DNA of 64,000 bases from Vespa crabro. Lineage: Eukaryota; Arthropoda; Insecta; Hymenoptera; Vespidae. Positions 44,861-60,500 of the stretch are shown here, piece by piece. The notes under the pieces are model-generated. The model worked only from the letters and a program-made list of their open reading frames with translations. It did no database searches and was not told the DNA's origin. The translations under genes and the position numbers were made by a program. Where the stretch lies: contig NC_060968.1 of NCBI RefSeq assembly GCF_910589235.1, forward strand, positions 310,001-374,000, in the 5' to 3' direction. The number at the start of each line of letters is the position of its first letter. Positions within the stretch are counted from its first letter, which is position 1.

Positions 44861-45480
44861 ATCTATTGAATTGTGGTCGCTGAACGTCCATCCCGATCTA
44901 ACTTCCCATTGGCCAATGAATCGGCTCATGGATTGTGACGAGAGGGTAACATCGATATATGAGGAGCCTCTCGTCGTCCAGAATGTGGGGGGCTGCTTGA
45001 CGTCGTTGATTACCTTTAATCCGGATGCCCGGATGAGGGCTTCTAATTTCGAACCTCTCTCATCGGTGCTCTGAGGGCCCCAGAGAGGTGATCGCGCATT
45101 AGCGTCCAGCGAAATTATTACTCTCTCCCCCCTTAGGGCACGAAGTACCGTATCCAGGTGCCAAAGGTGCTCCTCTATTTCGTCGCTGAATTGAAATTAA
45201 TGCGAAACGAAGTAGAAAGAGAAGCCGGGTGCTTGCACTTCCGCACATACGCAGTGCGGGGTGCTGAGCTGCGAGATGGAAAGCAACGCGAAGTTCGGGT
45301 TGGTCGCCGCGATAGCATTCCATGGTCTCTCGTCCCGAGTGGCCGCTAGTCTGGTTCCGCTGCCTAGTTCAATAATCTCGTATCCTGTCCCGTGCTTTTG
45401 GACGTATGACTCCTGCAGGAGTAATACATCTAAGCGTTTATCGTTCATCAATTCGCGGACTTCTCCCGTTACCGTCCTCT
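44861..45480 (-). pseudogene. D ORF2, endonuclease domain
   Basis: The N-terminal part, 45197-45451, reads KRLDVLLLQESYVQKHGTGY with the catalytic Glu present, then RDERPWNAIAATN and STPHCVCAEVQAPG. Downstream frames give ISLDANARSPLWGP (about 45075-45120) and SGWTFSDHNSIDI (about 44858-44900), but small indels near 45190 and later break the frame. This is the nicking endonuclease of the element. It is non-functional as sequenced. Confidence 0.85.
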
Positions 45481-45737
45481 AGCGCCCCATATTAAGCTGC
45501 AGGAGGTGGATTTTTGGAAACGCACGGTTGGTGTGGGGGGGGGGGGATTTGACGATGGGGGTCGTGTCGATTTCGCTTATCGTGGCACAAGGCTCGGCGA
45601 AGGTGACTCGCGGTGCTTTGGGTTCGGTGTTCACGCTTGTAACACCATTGATTTCCTGGGTTACGCCTATATCTATTTCTTCGGGGTGTTCAAACGGGGC
45701 CTCGCCTATTTCCGTAGTCGCTTCCGATTCTAGGGGT
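45481..45737 (-). pseudogene. D ORF1 tail, 5'-truncated
   Basis: The sense strand encodes a tail like that of B: SVNTEPKAPRVTFAEPCATI and, before it, an acidic Glu/Pro stretch. A run of 13 G (45533-45545 plus strand, C on the sense strand) replaces a CCCCCC in B at the ORF1/ORF2 overlap. The element ends near 45737 inside this tail. Confidence 0.7.
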
Positions 45738-46589
45738 GAGTAGTAAATTGGTTAGTTTTACTAGTAAAAGTAAACGTAATACCGATAATAAGGATAATAA
45801 CATTAAAGTAAATAACGATAATAAAGACAATAATATTAATAATAATAACGTTGATAATGATAATAACGATAACAACAGTAATAATAATAACAAAAATATA
45901 GATAATATAGATAATAACGACATTTAATATAACAATAATAACAATAATATCGATAATAATAATAACGATAATGACGACAAAAGTAATAATAACATTAATG
46001 GTAATAACGATAATAATGATAATATCGAAAATAATTATAACGTAAATCACGACGATATTAATAATCATAATAACGATAATAAGGATAAATACGATAACAT
46101 CGATAACAATAATAGCAACATTAACACTAATATAAATAAAAACGATGATGACCGTAATAATAATAATAATATAATGATAATAATAATAATAATAATGATA
46201 ATAATAACAACATTAATAATGATAATAACGATAATAACGATAATAGCGATATTAATTATAATAATTATAAGAAAAATAATATCAACAACGATAATTATGA
46301 TAATAATAACAATAAAAATTTCGATAATAATGATTATAATGACAATAACTATAAAAACGACAATAATATTGATAATAATAATAAAAATAATAATAAGTCG
46401 ATGACGATAATAGTGATAATAGTAGGAGTATAATATCAATAATAACAATAATAATGAAAAAAAAGGTAATACCGATAATTATATTTACGATTATAATGAA
46501 AATAGTAATAATAATAATAACTATTATAACGATAATAACGATAATAACAATAATAATAATAATAATATTAATAATAATAAAAATAAGGA

Positions 46590-47230
46590 CTATAATTTGT
46601 ATAATAACGATAATAATGTGGTAATGTTCAGAATAATAACAATAATAACGATAATATCGATTATGACGATAACAATATTATTGTTAATAACTTCAATAGT
46701 AAAAATAATAATAACGGTAATAAAGCTAATAACTATAATAACGATAAGGACGATAGTAACGATTATAATAATAACGATAATAACGATAATAGTAGTAATA
46801 TTATTAACGATAATAACGATATTTACGATAATAATTATAATAATAATAAAGATAACAACGATATTAACGATAATAACGATAATAATAATAATGATAATAA
46901 CGACAAAGTATAATAATAAAATATCGATAGTAACAATAATAACCATAATGACGATAATATCGATAATAATAATAACGATAGTGACGATGATAATAATAAC
47001 GATCATAAAGTTTATAATGATAATAATAAGTATAATAAATATAGTAGTAGTTGAAATAATAACGATAATAAGGGTAATAAAAACGACAATAATAACGATA
47101 TTAACGAAAATAGTAAAAACAATAGTAACGAAAAGAACGATAATTACTTTAATAATAATAATAATAATAACGGAAGTAAGTATAATAACGGTGACATATA
47201 TGACATTAATAACAATTATAACTATAAAAA
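46590..47230. repeat. Trinucleotide array block T1, copy 1
   Basis: Shares the irregular string TAATTTGTATAATAACG, the GATAACAACGATATTAAC marker and the GGTGAC marker with 49630-50080, at an offset of 3.04-3.05 kb that shrinks to about 2.85 kb after an indel. Confidence 0.75.
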
Positions 47231-47470
47231 CGATAATAACGGTAATAACAATAATAATAATTGTAAAAATAACAGAAATAATAATAATGATAATTACGAT
47301 AATAACCATAATAATAATAGTTATAATAACATTATAACAATATTAACGATAACAACGATAATAATTATATCTATAATAGCGATAATTAAGACAACAATAA
47401 TAACAATAATAATATCGATAATAATAATAATAATAATAAAAGTAATAACGATAATAACGACAATAAAGAC

Positions 47471-47509
<39 letters not shown>

Positions 47510-47796
47510 CATATTAATAATAAGAACGATAATGACGATAATAATTATAGTAATAATATCAATAATAACAACAAAAACGATAATAACGATAATAAAGATA
47601 ATAATAATAATAATATCGACATAAATAACAATAATAAATATAATAACGATATGGTATTAACGATAAAAAAGATAATGGTAGTAATAGTAACAACGATAAT
47701 GTAATAGTAATAATGATAATAATAATAACAATAATAACGATAATAACTATAATAGTGATTATGACGGTAATAGAGACAGTAATAATAATAATAACA

Positions 47797-47829
<33 letters not shown>

Positions 47830-49629
47830 TTAAAGATTACAATGAAAATAATGATAATAATATCAGAAATAATAAAAATATTAACGATAATAATAATAAT
47901 AATAATAATAATAACGATAAGAACGATAATATCGATAATAATATTAATAATATTAATGATAATAACAAGTATAGTAATATTAATAATAACGAAATTAACG
48001 ATAATGACAATAATAATAATAATATTAACAAGGATTATAAGAAAAATAATGATAACATCGAGAATAATAATAACAGTAATATCGATAATAGCGATAATAA
48101 CGATAATAACATTATTAATAGTAATAAGAATAAAGATAATATCGATAATATGCGTAATAATCATAAAGTTTATAACGATAAAAACGACAATAACAATCAT
48201 AAGAATAACAAATGTAACGATAATAATGAAAATAACGATAATGAAGATAATAACAACAATAATAATAATAATAATAACAATTACAATAATAACGCTAATA
48301 ACTATAATAATGAGAACAATAATAACGGCCAACACCTTAATAACGATAATAATAATAGCAATAATAGCGATATCATCGATAATAACAATCATCGTAATAA
48401 TAACGATAATAGTGCTTTAACTATGATAACGATAATAATAATATTAATAATAAAGATAATAATGATATTTACGAAAATAACGATAATAATAATAGCAATA
48501 ATATCAATAATACCGATATTAATAATAAAAAGCATAATAAAGTTAGTAACAATAATATTAATATTAATAATAATATTAATAACGTTATTAACGATAGTGA
48601 CGATAATTTCGATTATAATAATAACAATAATATCGATAGTAAGGATATTAATTATAACAATAATTACATTAATTACGATAGAAACGATAATAGAAATAAT
48701 AATAATAACTATAATAACGATAATAACGAAATATAACGATTATAATAATAACAGTAATAACGATAATAAAGATTTTTACTATAAAATTAATAACTATAAT
48801 AACGATAATAACGATAATAATAGTAATAATATCGAAGGTTATAACGATATTAACTATAATAACGATAATCATGATAATAACGATACTAATAATAATAATA
48901 GTAACATTAATAACAATAATAACGATTATAATGATAATAACTATAATAACGTTATTATCAATAAGAGTAATAGTAATAATAGAAATATTGTAATAATAAT
49001 GTTAATAACGTTATTAACGATAATAACGATAATAATATTAACAATAATAACGATAATAACTATATTAAAAATAATAATAATATACGATAACAAAGATAAC
49101 AACAACAATAATAATAGAAAACTAAGGAAAATATGGATAATAACGATAAGAGCTTCAGAAAAATAATAATATTTGCGATAATGACTATAAAGACAATAAT
49201 AATATTAACGATATTATCGATAATAATATTAATAATACTAGTAGTAATAATTATAATAACGGTGATAACTACAATTATGAAAACAGTAGTAACGATATTA
49301 TCGTTAATGTCAATTATTATAGTAATAATAATATCAATAAAAACGATTATAAAACTAATAATAATAATAATAATGACGATATTAACGATAAAAACGATTA
49401 TAGTAATGACGATATTAACGACAATGTTAATAATAATAATAACGATAATAATGATATTAACGGTAATAATAATAGTAATAATATAGATAATAACTATAAT
49501 AACGATAGTAATGATAATAATTTTAACAATAAAAACGATTTTAAATATTTTAACGATAATAATAATAAGTATAATAACGATAATAACGATACTAATAATA
49601 ATAATAATTATAATAATAAAAATAAAAAC

Positions 49630-50080
49630 AATAATTTGTATAATAACGATAATAATAATAGTAATGTTAAGAATAATAACAATAATAACGATAATAACGA
49701 TTATGAAGATAACAACATTATTGATAATAACGTCAATAGTAATAATAATAATAATAACTATAAAATCGCTATTAAAGATAGTAACTATAATAACGATAAT
49801 TACGATAATAACGATTATAATAATAACGATAATAACGATTATAGTAGTAATATTAATAACGATAATAACGATATTTACGATAATAATTATAATAAAAATA
49901 AAGATAACAACGATATTAACGATAATAACGATAATAATAAAAACAACAATAATAACGATATTAAAGAAAATAGTAATAACAATAGTAACGAAAACATCGA
50001 AAACAACATTAATAATAATAATAATAATAACGAATGTAATTAAAATAACGGTGACAACTATAATATTAATAACAATAATA
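49630..50080. repeat. Trinucleotide array block T1, copy 2
   Basis: Matches 46590-47230. Its end (AACGGTGACAACTATAATA near 50046) also matches 59910-60020 at an offset of 9.94 kb. Confidence 0.75.
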
Positions 50081-50149
50081 ACGATAATCACGATAATAAC
50101 TATAGTAATAATACTAATAGTAACGATAATAACGATATTAATGGCAATA

Positions 50150-50700
50150 TGGATAATAACAGTAATATTAATAGTCATATTAAAGATAATAACGATAATA
50201 ACGTTACTAACGATAATAATATTAACAATATTAAGGATAATATCGTTAATAATTGTAACAATATTCACGATAATATCGATAATAATAATAACAAAAACAA
50301 TAATAACGATAATAACTATAAAATATTTATAATAATAACGATAATAATGATAATAACAATAATAACCATGATAATAATAGTAATAATAAAGGTAATAACG
50401 ATCGAAAAAGTTTCTAACGATAATAATAATAACAACAATAACGATCATAGTGACTATGATGTTAAGAAAGATAATAATAATAATAAAAATAAAATTAATT
50501 ACGAGAATAACGATGATAATCATAATAATAAAAGTAATAATAACAATATTAAGAATAGTAACTATTATAACGATTTTAACGATAATAGTAGGAGTAATAA
50601 TAACAGCAATAAAAATTATACCGATAATAACAATTATAAGAAAGTTAACGATTATAATATTAACGATAATAACGATAATAACCATAATAATAATAATAAT
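50150..50700. repeat. Trinucleotide array block T2, copy 1
   Basis: Matches 58450-59000 at an offset of about 8.30 kb. The markers are ATTAAGGATAATATCG, ATATTCACGATA and the AGTTTCTAACG versus GAGTTCCTAACG stretch. Confidence 0.75.
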
Positions 50701-51689
50701 AATTAACATAATAACGATTTTAACGATAATAAAGGTAATAACAATAATGACGACAAAATCAATTAAAATACTTTAGTGATATTAATATTTATCAAAATAA
50801 CAATAATATTGATAATAACGATTATAACGTTAATATTAGTAGCAATAATAACAATAATAGCACTAATAACGATAATTGCGATAATAATAGTAATAATAAT
50901 AACAATAATAAAATAATATTGTTAATAAGGTTATTACCGATGATAATGTTAATTATAATATTCATAATAACTATAATAAGCATATTATCGATAATAATAA
51001 TAGCGATAATAACGATCAGAATAATATCCATGAAAACGATAAAATCGAAAATAATAATAAAACTTTAATAATAAAATCGATAATAATAAAAATAATTTTA
51101 ACGTTAAAAACAATAATAATAATAATAATAATAGCAATAATAACCGTAATAAGGAAAATAACGAGGATAATAATAACGATAATAACAATAATAGTAATAA
51201 TTATAATATCGATAGTAACAGTAATAACTATAATGAAGATAATAACGATAATGATAATAACGATAATGACGATGAATATAGTAACGATAATATCTTTAAT
51301 AACGATAATAATAAGAATAATAATAGCGATAATAAAGACATTAACGTTAATAACGATAATAATAAAAACAATTAAAACGATAATAATAATAATTATGATA
51401 ATAACAATAACTATTATAATAGTGATAGCATTAATAACTATATTTACGATAATAGTAACAATAATAAGAATAAAAACATTATTAACGATAATAATGATAA
51501 TAGCGATAATAACGATAATAACGATATAGACGATAATATCGATAATTATAATAACAATATTAACGATAATAAAAGTAATAATACTAACAAAACAGTGATA
51601 ATAACGAAATTATCGATAATAACGATAATAATAATAGTAATAATAATAACGATAATAATCATAAAAACAACAATAATATTAATAATAAT

Positions 51690-51743
<54 letters not shown>

Positions 51744-54037
51744 GATAATAACGATTATAACGATAATGAAAAAATAATAATAGCAATTAATACGGTAAAT
51801 ACAAAAATAAAAATAGTAATAATAACGATTAGAACGATACTAACCACAATAACGATAATAATAATAACAATTATAAAGATAATAACGATAATAATTATTA
51901 TAATGACAATAAATTTAAAAACGATTATAATCACAACGATAATAATAATAATAGTAATATAGATAACAACGATATTAACGTTAATGACGATAATAATAAC
52001 AACAATAATAAAGATACAAACGATTATAACGATAAGAACGATAATAATATTATTATTAATAACAGTAATAGCAATTTTAACGATAAAAACGCTTAAAACA
52101 AAGAATCATAATAAAGATAATAACGATAATATCGATAATAATAATAACAATATTAACGAGAATATCGACAATAATAATAATAATAATAATAATAATAACC
52201 TTAATGACGATAATAACGCTAGTAACGATAATATAAGATATAATAATAACAATATTAAGAATAATAACTATAATAACAAAAACAACGATAATAATAATAG
52301 TACCAATAACAATAATAACAGCAATATTGCTAATAACGATAATAACGATAATAATAATAACGATAATAACGATAATATCGAAAGAAATAATAACAAAATT
52401 AACTATAATATCGATAACAATAATAATAATAATAATAATAATTACGATAATAACGATAATAGCGACAATAACGATAATAATAAGAAAACTATTGTAACAA
52501 TAATAACGATAATAACGATAATAATATAAACGATAATGAAGGTATAATAATAATAATAACGATAATAACGAAAAATACGGTAATAACGGAATTGATAATA
52601 ACGATAATAACGTTAATAACGTTAATAGTAATGGTAATAATAACAATAATAATAACAATAACGATAATAACGATAATAACGGTAATAATAATAATAATAA
52701 CTACGATAAACAACCTAATAACCATAATAATTATAGTAATTATAGTAATTATTATGATATACACGATAATAATGATATTAATGAGAATAATAATAATAAT
52801 AATAATAAAAACTTTAATAACTATATTTACGATAATATCGATAATAATTATAGCAATAATATCGATAATAACGATTATAATGGCATTAATAATAATAATT
52901 ATAAGATTAATAAAAATAATAATAATTTTAACAATATTTACGATAATGCCGATGATAATAGCAATAATAACGATAACATTAATGATAAAAACAATAATAA
53001 AAATATCAATAATAAAGTTAATTACGATAATAATGATAATAATAATAATATTAATAACGACAATAACTGTAATGCAGATAATAACAATAATAACGATAAT
53101 AAGGATAATAATAATAACAATAATATTGATGGGACAGTAATAATGATAATAACGATAATAATAATAATAATAAAAACGATAATATTTATATCAACGATGA
53201 TAACGAATATAATAAAGTAATAAATAACGATAATTACGTTAATAACGATAATAATAATTGCAATAATAACGGTAATAACAATAATAATAACAATAGTAGG
53301 AACAATAATACGGATAATAACGATATTAACGATATTAATAATAACGATAATGACAATAATAATAATAATAATGATAATAACGTTACTAACGATAATATTA
53401 TTAAGTATAAAACGATTATAATGATATTATAGATAACAGCAATAATAATAATAATAACAATAATAAGGATAATAAGGGTAGTATTGATAATAATAATAAA
53501 AGTATTAACGATAATATCGATGGCAATAATAATAATAATAACAATGATAACGTTATCATTAATAATAATAATAACGATAATAACGACAAAAATGATAAAG
53601 AACATAATAATAACAATGATAACGTTAATAACGACAATAATTATAATAATAACATTGATAATAAAAGTAATAACGTTACTAACGATAATAATTATAATAA
53701 TTATATTGATAATAACAATAATAACGAAAATAATAAAAATAATGATATTAATAACGATATAGACAAACATAACCATAATAATAGTAGTAATAATAACAAT
53801 AATATCAATAAAGGTGTAAAGAACGTAATTGCCGAAAATATTAATAACAATAATAAGGATAATAACGATAATAGCGATAATAATGATAATATCGATACTA
53901 ATAATAGTAATAATAACAATATTAACGGTAATAACAATTATAATAATGACCATAAGAACGACAAAAACGTTAATAACGATAATAAAAGTAACAATAACAT
54001 TGATAATAACGATAATACCGATAATAAAGATAATAAC

Positions 54038-54091
<54 letters not shown>

Positions 54092-54942
54092 GATAATAGC
54101 TATAATGAGGAAAATAATAAAAATTATAAAAATAATACTAACGATATAAACGAAAATAACCATAATAATAGAACATATTATAACAATAATAACATTAATA
54201 ATGTGAATAAAGATAATAACGATAAAAATATATCGATAATAATGATAATATTAATATTAATATTAATATTAACAATACTTACGATAATAAAGATAATAAA
54301 ATTAATAATAAAAACAATAATACAGGTATTATGATAATAATTATAATAACGATAAAAATAATAATATTAATAATAATTATAATAACAATAATAACGATAA
54401 TAATAATTAAGATAATGACGATAATAATAATAATAATAATAATCACGACAATTAGTATGATAACGATAATAATAGTAGTAATAATAAAAATAACTAATTA
54501 TATTAATAAAAATAATAATAACGATAATAATAATGACAATAATAACGATAACGATGGAAATAATGATAATAACGATGACATTAATAATGGTAAAAACTTT
54601 AATAACGATAATAACGGTAATAATAATGACGATATTCAAAAATAATAAAGGTAATAAAGATAATAACATTAACGATAATAACGACAAGTTTAACAATAAT
54701 AATAACGATAATAACATTAATAACGATAATAGCAGTAATAATAATACTAATAACAATAATAACGATAATAAATATAATAACAAAATTAATAATAGCGACA
54801 ATAACGAAAGTAGCAAAAATATTAATTACTATAATGACTATAATAACGATAATATTAATAACATTAATAACGATAATAACGATAATAACCTTGCTAACGA
54901 TAATAATAATGTTAATATTAACGATAAAACCGAAAATAATAA

Positions 54943-54973
<31 letters not shown>

Positions 54974-55518
54974 AAAAATGAGGATAATATCGATGACAAC
55001 GAAAATAATATTAGTCCTTATAGTATCGTTAATAGCAATAATAACGAAAATAACGTTATTCACGATAATGTCGATAATAATAATAAAAATATTTTAATAA
55101 TAATAAAGTTAATAGCGATAATAACAATAACAATAATAACGATAATAAAGATATTAAAGATAAAAATAACAGTAATAATAATAAAGATAATAACGATATT
55201 TAGGATAATAACGATAATTACGATAATAATAATATAAATAGTAACGATAACAACGATGATATCGATAATGACGATAATAATAATAAAATTAATAACGATA
55301 ATTACGTTAATAAAGAAAATAATATTAACAATAATAACGATAACAACGATAATAAGGATAATAGTAATAACGATAATAACGACAATAATAATTTTAAAAA
55401 TATTGATAAAAACGATAGTAACAATTATAATAATAATAGTAATAATAATGAAAACAATAATAACTATAATTACGAAATAAATAATGATAATAATAACAAT
55501 AATAAAGAAAATAACGAA

Positions 55519-55551
<33 letters not shown>

Positions 55552-56825
55552 GATAATAACGTAAAGAACGCTAATAATAATAGTCATAATATCGATAATG
55601 ACAGTAATAACGGTAACAACAACAATAATATATACGAAAATATCGATAAATTTGATAATGATAATAACAATAATAAAACTAATAACAATAAAAATGATAA
55701 TAATAACAATAATATTAAAAAAAATATAATTAATATTTATAATAATAATAATAATAATACTGATAATAACGACAATAACGATAATAATAGTAGTAATAAT
55801 AACAATTATAACACTAATAACGTTAAAAACGATAAAAACGATAATAATAGTTGAATAATAACAATAATAAGGATAATAAGGATAATAACGATAATATCTA
55901 TAATTATAATAACCATATTAACAATAATACCGATATTATCAATCATAACAATAACGACAATAACGATAATATCGATAATAATAATAAAGAAAATAACAAT
56001 AATAACCATATTAACGATAATAATAATAATAATAAGAATAGTAATAATAATAACGTTAATAACGAAAATAACGATAATAAAAATAGTAATTATAACGCTA
56101 ATAGCAATAATAACGATAATAATCATAATAATAAATACAATAATATAGATCAATTCGATAATAATAATAATAATATTAACCATTATATCGACAAAAATAA
56201 TATCACGATAGTAAAATATAGTATAATAGTATAACGATAGTAAAATTAATAATTTTAATAACGATAATAATCAAAATATTATTAATAACAATAATAAAGA
56301 TAAAAAAGATTATAAAAATAATAACTTTAATAACGATAATAGTAACTTTATTACTAATAATAATAATAACGATAATAACGAAAATAATGATAATAACGAT
56401 TATAATGACAACGACAATATCGATAATAGTATTAATAATAATAATGATAATAACGATATTTATGATCATAGTAATAACAATAATAAAGAAAAGAACGATT
56501 AATCTTTAATAACGATATTAATAATAACGATAATAACGATAATAACGATGTAACGGTAATAATAACAAAAATAGAAACGATAATATTGATAATAATAATA
56601 ATAATATTTATAGCAATAATATCGATAATGTAGAAAATAACGATAATAATGATAATGATAATAAAGATAATACTAATAATAATAATATCAAAAATAACAA
56701 TAATTACGATAACGACTATAATAACGATAAAAATATTAACGATAATAACTATATTAACGATATCAATAATAATGAAAATAACGTTAATTTCGATATTAAT
56801 AATAACAATATTAAAGATAATAACG

Positions 56826-56858
<33 letters not shown>

Positions 56859-58449
56859 TTTATAAGATAAAGTAATAATAAGATAAAATAATAATAATAT
56901 TAACGATTACAACGAAAATAATGATAATAATAATAGTAATAATAACAATAATAACAATAATAACAATAATAAAGAAAATAACGGTAATTACGATAATAAT
57001 TATAATAATAATCTATTTAACATTAATACTAACGTTGATAACGATAATATTAATAAAATTAATAACGATAATAACGATTATAATAATTAGAACGATAATA
57101 ATATTAATATAAAAACAATATTAACTATTATAACGATAATAACGATAATAATAGATGTAATAATAACAATATTAAAAATAATATGTATAGTAACGATAAT
57201 AACGACAATAATAGTAGTAATAATGACAGTAATAAAAATAATAATCATAAAAACGATTTTAACGTTAATAATAATAACGATAATAACGATAATATCGATA
57301 TTATTAATAACAATATTTATGATAATTTCAATATTAATAATGTAATCATAACATTATAAACGATTATAACGATAATAGCGACTATAATAATAAGTATAAT
57401 AACGACTTTAATAATAATAATAATATTATCTTTAGTAACAAAAATAATAATAACGATGTTTATAATAGTAATAATAATAACAATTATAACGATATTTATA
57501 ACGATAATATAAATATAACGATTCCAACGGTAATATTGATAATAACGATAATACCGATAATAACGACACTAAAGATAATCATAATAACGATAATAACGAT
57601 AATAATATAAATAATAATGACGCTAATAAAGTTAATAACTACAATAATAAAAATAATATAAATATTAATAATAACGATAATAACGATAATATTAATAGTA
57701 ATAATAGCTATAATATCAATAATAAAAATAATTACGATAATAACGATAATAATAATAACGATAATAACGATAATAAGGATAATAACAACAACTATAATAA
57801 TAATAATAATAATAACGATAATAGCGATAAAACCAATAATAATTTCAGTAATAATAACAATAATATCAATAATAACGATAATAACGATAATAATAATAAT
57901 AATAATTACAAGGATTAAAACGATAATTTCGATAAATTGATAATAACGATAATGTTAAATATAATAATAACGATAATAATGATAATAACGATATTAATAA
58001 TAATAATAACACTAAAAACAATAATAATGATAATAACGATAATTACGACAATAATTATAACAATAATATCCATATTAACAAACAGAAATAAAATAATAAT
58101 AACAATAATATTGACGGCAACGATGTGAATGATAATTATAATAATTATATATCGATAATAATGATTATAAGGATAAGAACGAACATAACTATAAATAAGT
58201 AAATAACGGCAATTATAATAATAATAATAACGATAATGACGATAATAACGGTAATGACCATAATAACGATTATAATAATAACGGTAATAACGATATTAGT
58301 AATAATAATAATAATGATAATAACGATAATAACGTTAATAACAAAAATAATAATAATGTAATAACGATGTTAACGACTAAAACGATAATAATGATAATAG
58401 CAATAATAATAATAATAACAATTATAATAATAACGATCATAACGTTAAT

Positions 58450-59000
58450 AACAATAATAATAATAGCAATAATAGCGATAAGAACGATAATGACGATACT
58501 AACAATAACAGCGATAATAATAATAACGATATTAAGGATAATATCGTTAATAATTTTAAAAATATTCACGATAGTATCGATAATAATAATAACAACAAAA
58601 ACAATAATAACGATAATAACTATAATAAAATTTATAATAATAACAATAATAACGATTATAACGTTAATAATAGTAATAAAAATATTATCGATAATAGCAA
58701 TGATAATAATAGTAATAATATAGGTAATTACAATAAAAGAGTTCCTAACGATAATAATAATGACGACAATAACGATAATAATGACTATGATGATAAGAAA
58801 GATAATAATACTTATTATAATAAAAATAATAACGACAACAAGGATCATAATGATAATAATAGAATTAATAATAACAATATTAAGAATTATAACTTTAATA
58901 ACGATTATAACGATAATAGTATTAGTAATAATAACAGTTATAACAATAATAACAATAATAATGCTTATAACATTGTTAACGATAATAATATAAACGATTA
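58450..59000. repeat. Trinucleotide array block T2, copy 2
   Basis: Counterpart of 50150-50700. Block T1 follows it (59910) and does not precede it, so block order differs between the two regions. Confidence 0.7.
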
Positions 59001-60179
59001 TAACAATAATAACCATAATAATAATAATAATAATGAAGATAACAACGATAATAACGATAATAATGACAGTAATAAAAACAATAATGACGATAATAACGTT
59101 AACAACGATAATAAGGATAATAACGATAATAACAATAATAGTAATAGTAATAATTAAAATGATAACGACATTTACGATAATAAGGATAATAACAATAAAA
59201 ATAGTAACGATAATAATGATAATAATATACGCGATAAAGTCGATAATATCGATAATAATATTAACAATATTAACGATAATATCGATCATAATAATATTAT
59301 AATAAACCGTAACGTCGATAATAATAAAAATAATAATAAAAAATTATTAATGATAATAACGATAATAACTATAATAATGAAAACGAAAATAAAGATAATA
59401 ATAATATTATCGATAATAAAAATAATAATAATAATAAGAATAATAATAATAATAAAGATAATACCGATAGTAACGATAATAACGATAATAAGGATAATAA
59501 CAATAATAACGATAATTGCGATAGTAACGAATAAAATAATAACAATAATAACGATATTAGAAATAATATTAATAACGATAATAACGGTATTTACGATAAT
59601 AATTATAAGAATAATAAAAGATAATAACGATAGTAACAGTAATAACGATAATAATAATATCAATATTAATGATAATATCGAAAATTATAATAATAATAAT
59701 AGCAATAATAACGATAATATCGATAATATGGATAATAATAAAAACGATACTAACGATCAGAATAAAAATAAAATTGCGATAGTAACAATTATAACGACAA
59801 TTAAGATAATAACGACAATAATAACGACTATAATGTCGATGATAATGATAACGATCATAACACTAATAACGATAATAATAATAATTGCAATAATAACGAT
59901 ATTAACGAAAATATTAATAACATTAGTAACGAAAACAACGGTAATATCATTAATAATAATAATAATAATAAAGAAAGTATGTATAATAACGGTGACAACT
60001 ATAATATTAATATCAAAAATAACGATAATAACGATAATAATGATAATACAAATTATAACCCTAATAACGATATCAAAATGTATAAAAATAACAATAATAC
60101 TGATAATAACGAGAATAACAAAAATGATAGTAGTAATAATACAAATATCGATAGTAACAAAAATAACGATAATGAGGAT

Positions 60180-60500
60180 AATAACGATAATAATAACAGC
60201 AATCATAACGATTTTAAAGTTAAGAACGATAATAATAATAATATTAATAACAATAATAACATTACCAACGATAATAATAATAAAGACGTTAATAATAATA
60301 ATCATAAAAAAGATATTAACGAAAATAACAACAATAATAATTATAACAATAATAATAATAGTAACTATAAGAACGATAATATCGATAGTAACGATAATAA
60401 TAATAACGAAAATATCGATAATATCGTTAATACCATCAACAATATTATTGATAATATCGATAATAATATTAATAATCATAACGATAATAGCGATAATAAC
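60180..60500. repeat. Trinucleotide array block T3, copy 1
   Basis: Matches 62255-62580 with an offset of 2.08 kb, including AGATATTAACGA and GATAATATCGATAGTAACG in the same order and a CAACAATATTATTGATAAT-like stretch. Confidence 0.75.

Larger units (their letters stand above)
41869..45737 (-). mobile_element. LINE D: R1-clade retrotransposon, family 2, 5'-truncated
   Basis: A minus-strand LINE of 3.87 kb, collinear with B from B position about 29066 (ORF1 tail) to its 3' end. The 3' end is at 41869 (complement CACAATATA), followed on the minus strand by CTGTCCTAAG of element C. The 5' truncation point at about 45737 abuts the trinucleotide array. Very close similarity to B, with three shared lesions, indicates a recent common source. 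It has the best preserved RT of the window but is broken in the endonuclease, linker and C-terminal region. Confidence 0.92.

Noticed and set aside
45690..46068. Minus-strand frames joining the end of D to the trinucleotide array, a possible fusion ORF
   Set aside because: The Leu/Ile-rich part is array periodicity, and the part inside D is out of frame with the known ORF1 tail.
49060..50709. Open frame of 549 codons (and others of 200-470 codons) in the trinucleotide array
   Set aside because: The product is almost only Ile and Val because the DNA is (RAY)n. The opposite strand is equally open as Asn/Asp. It is low-complexity periodicity, not a protein.
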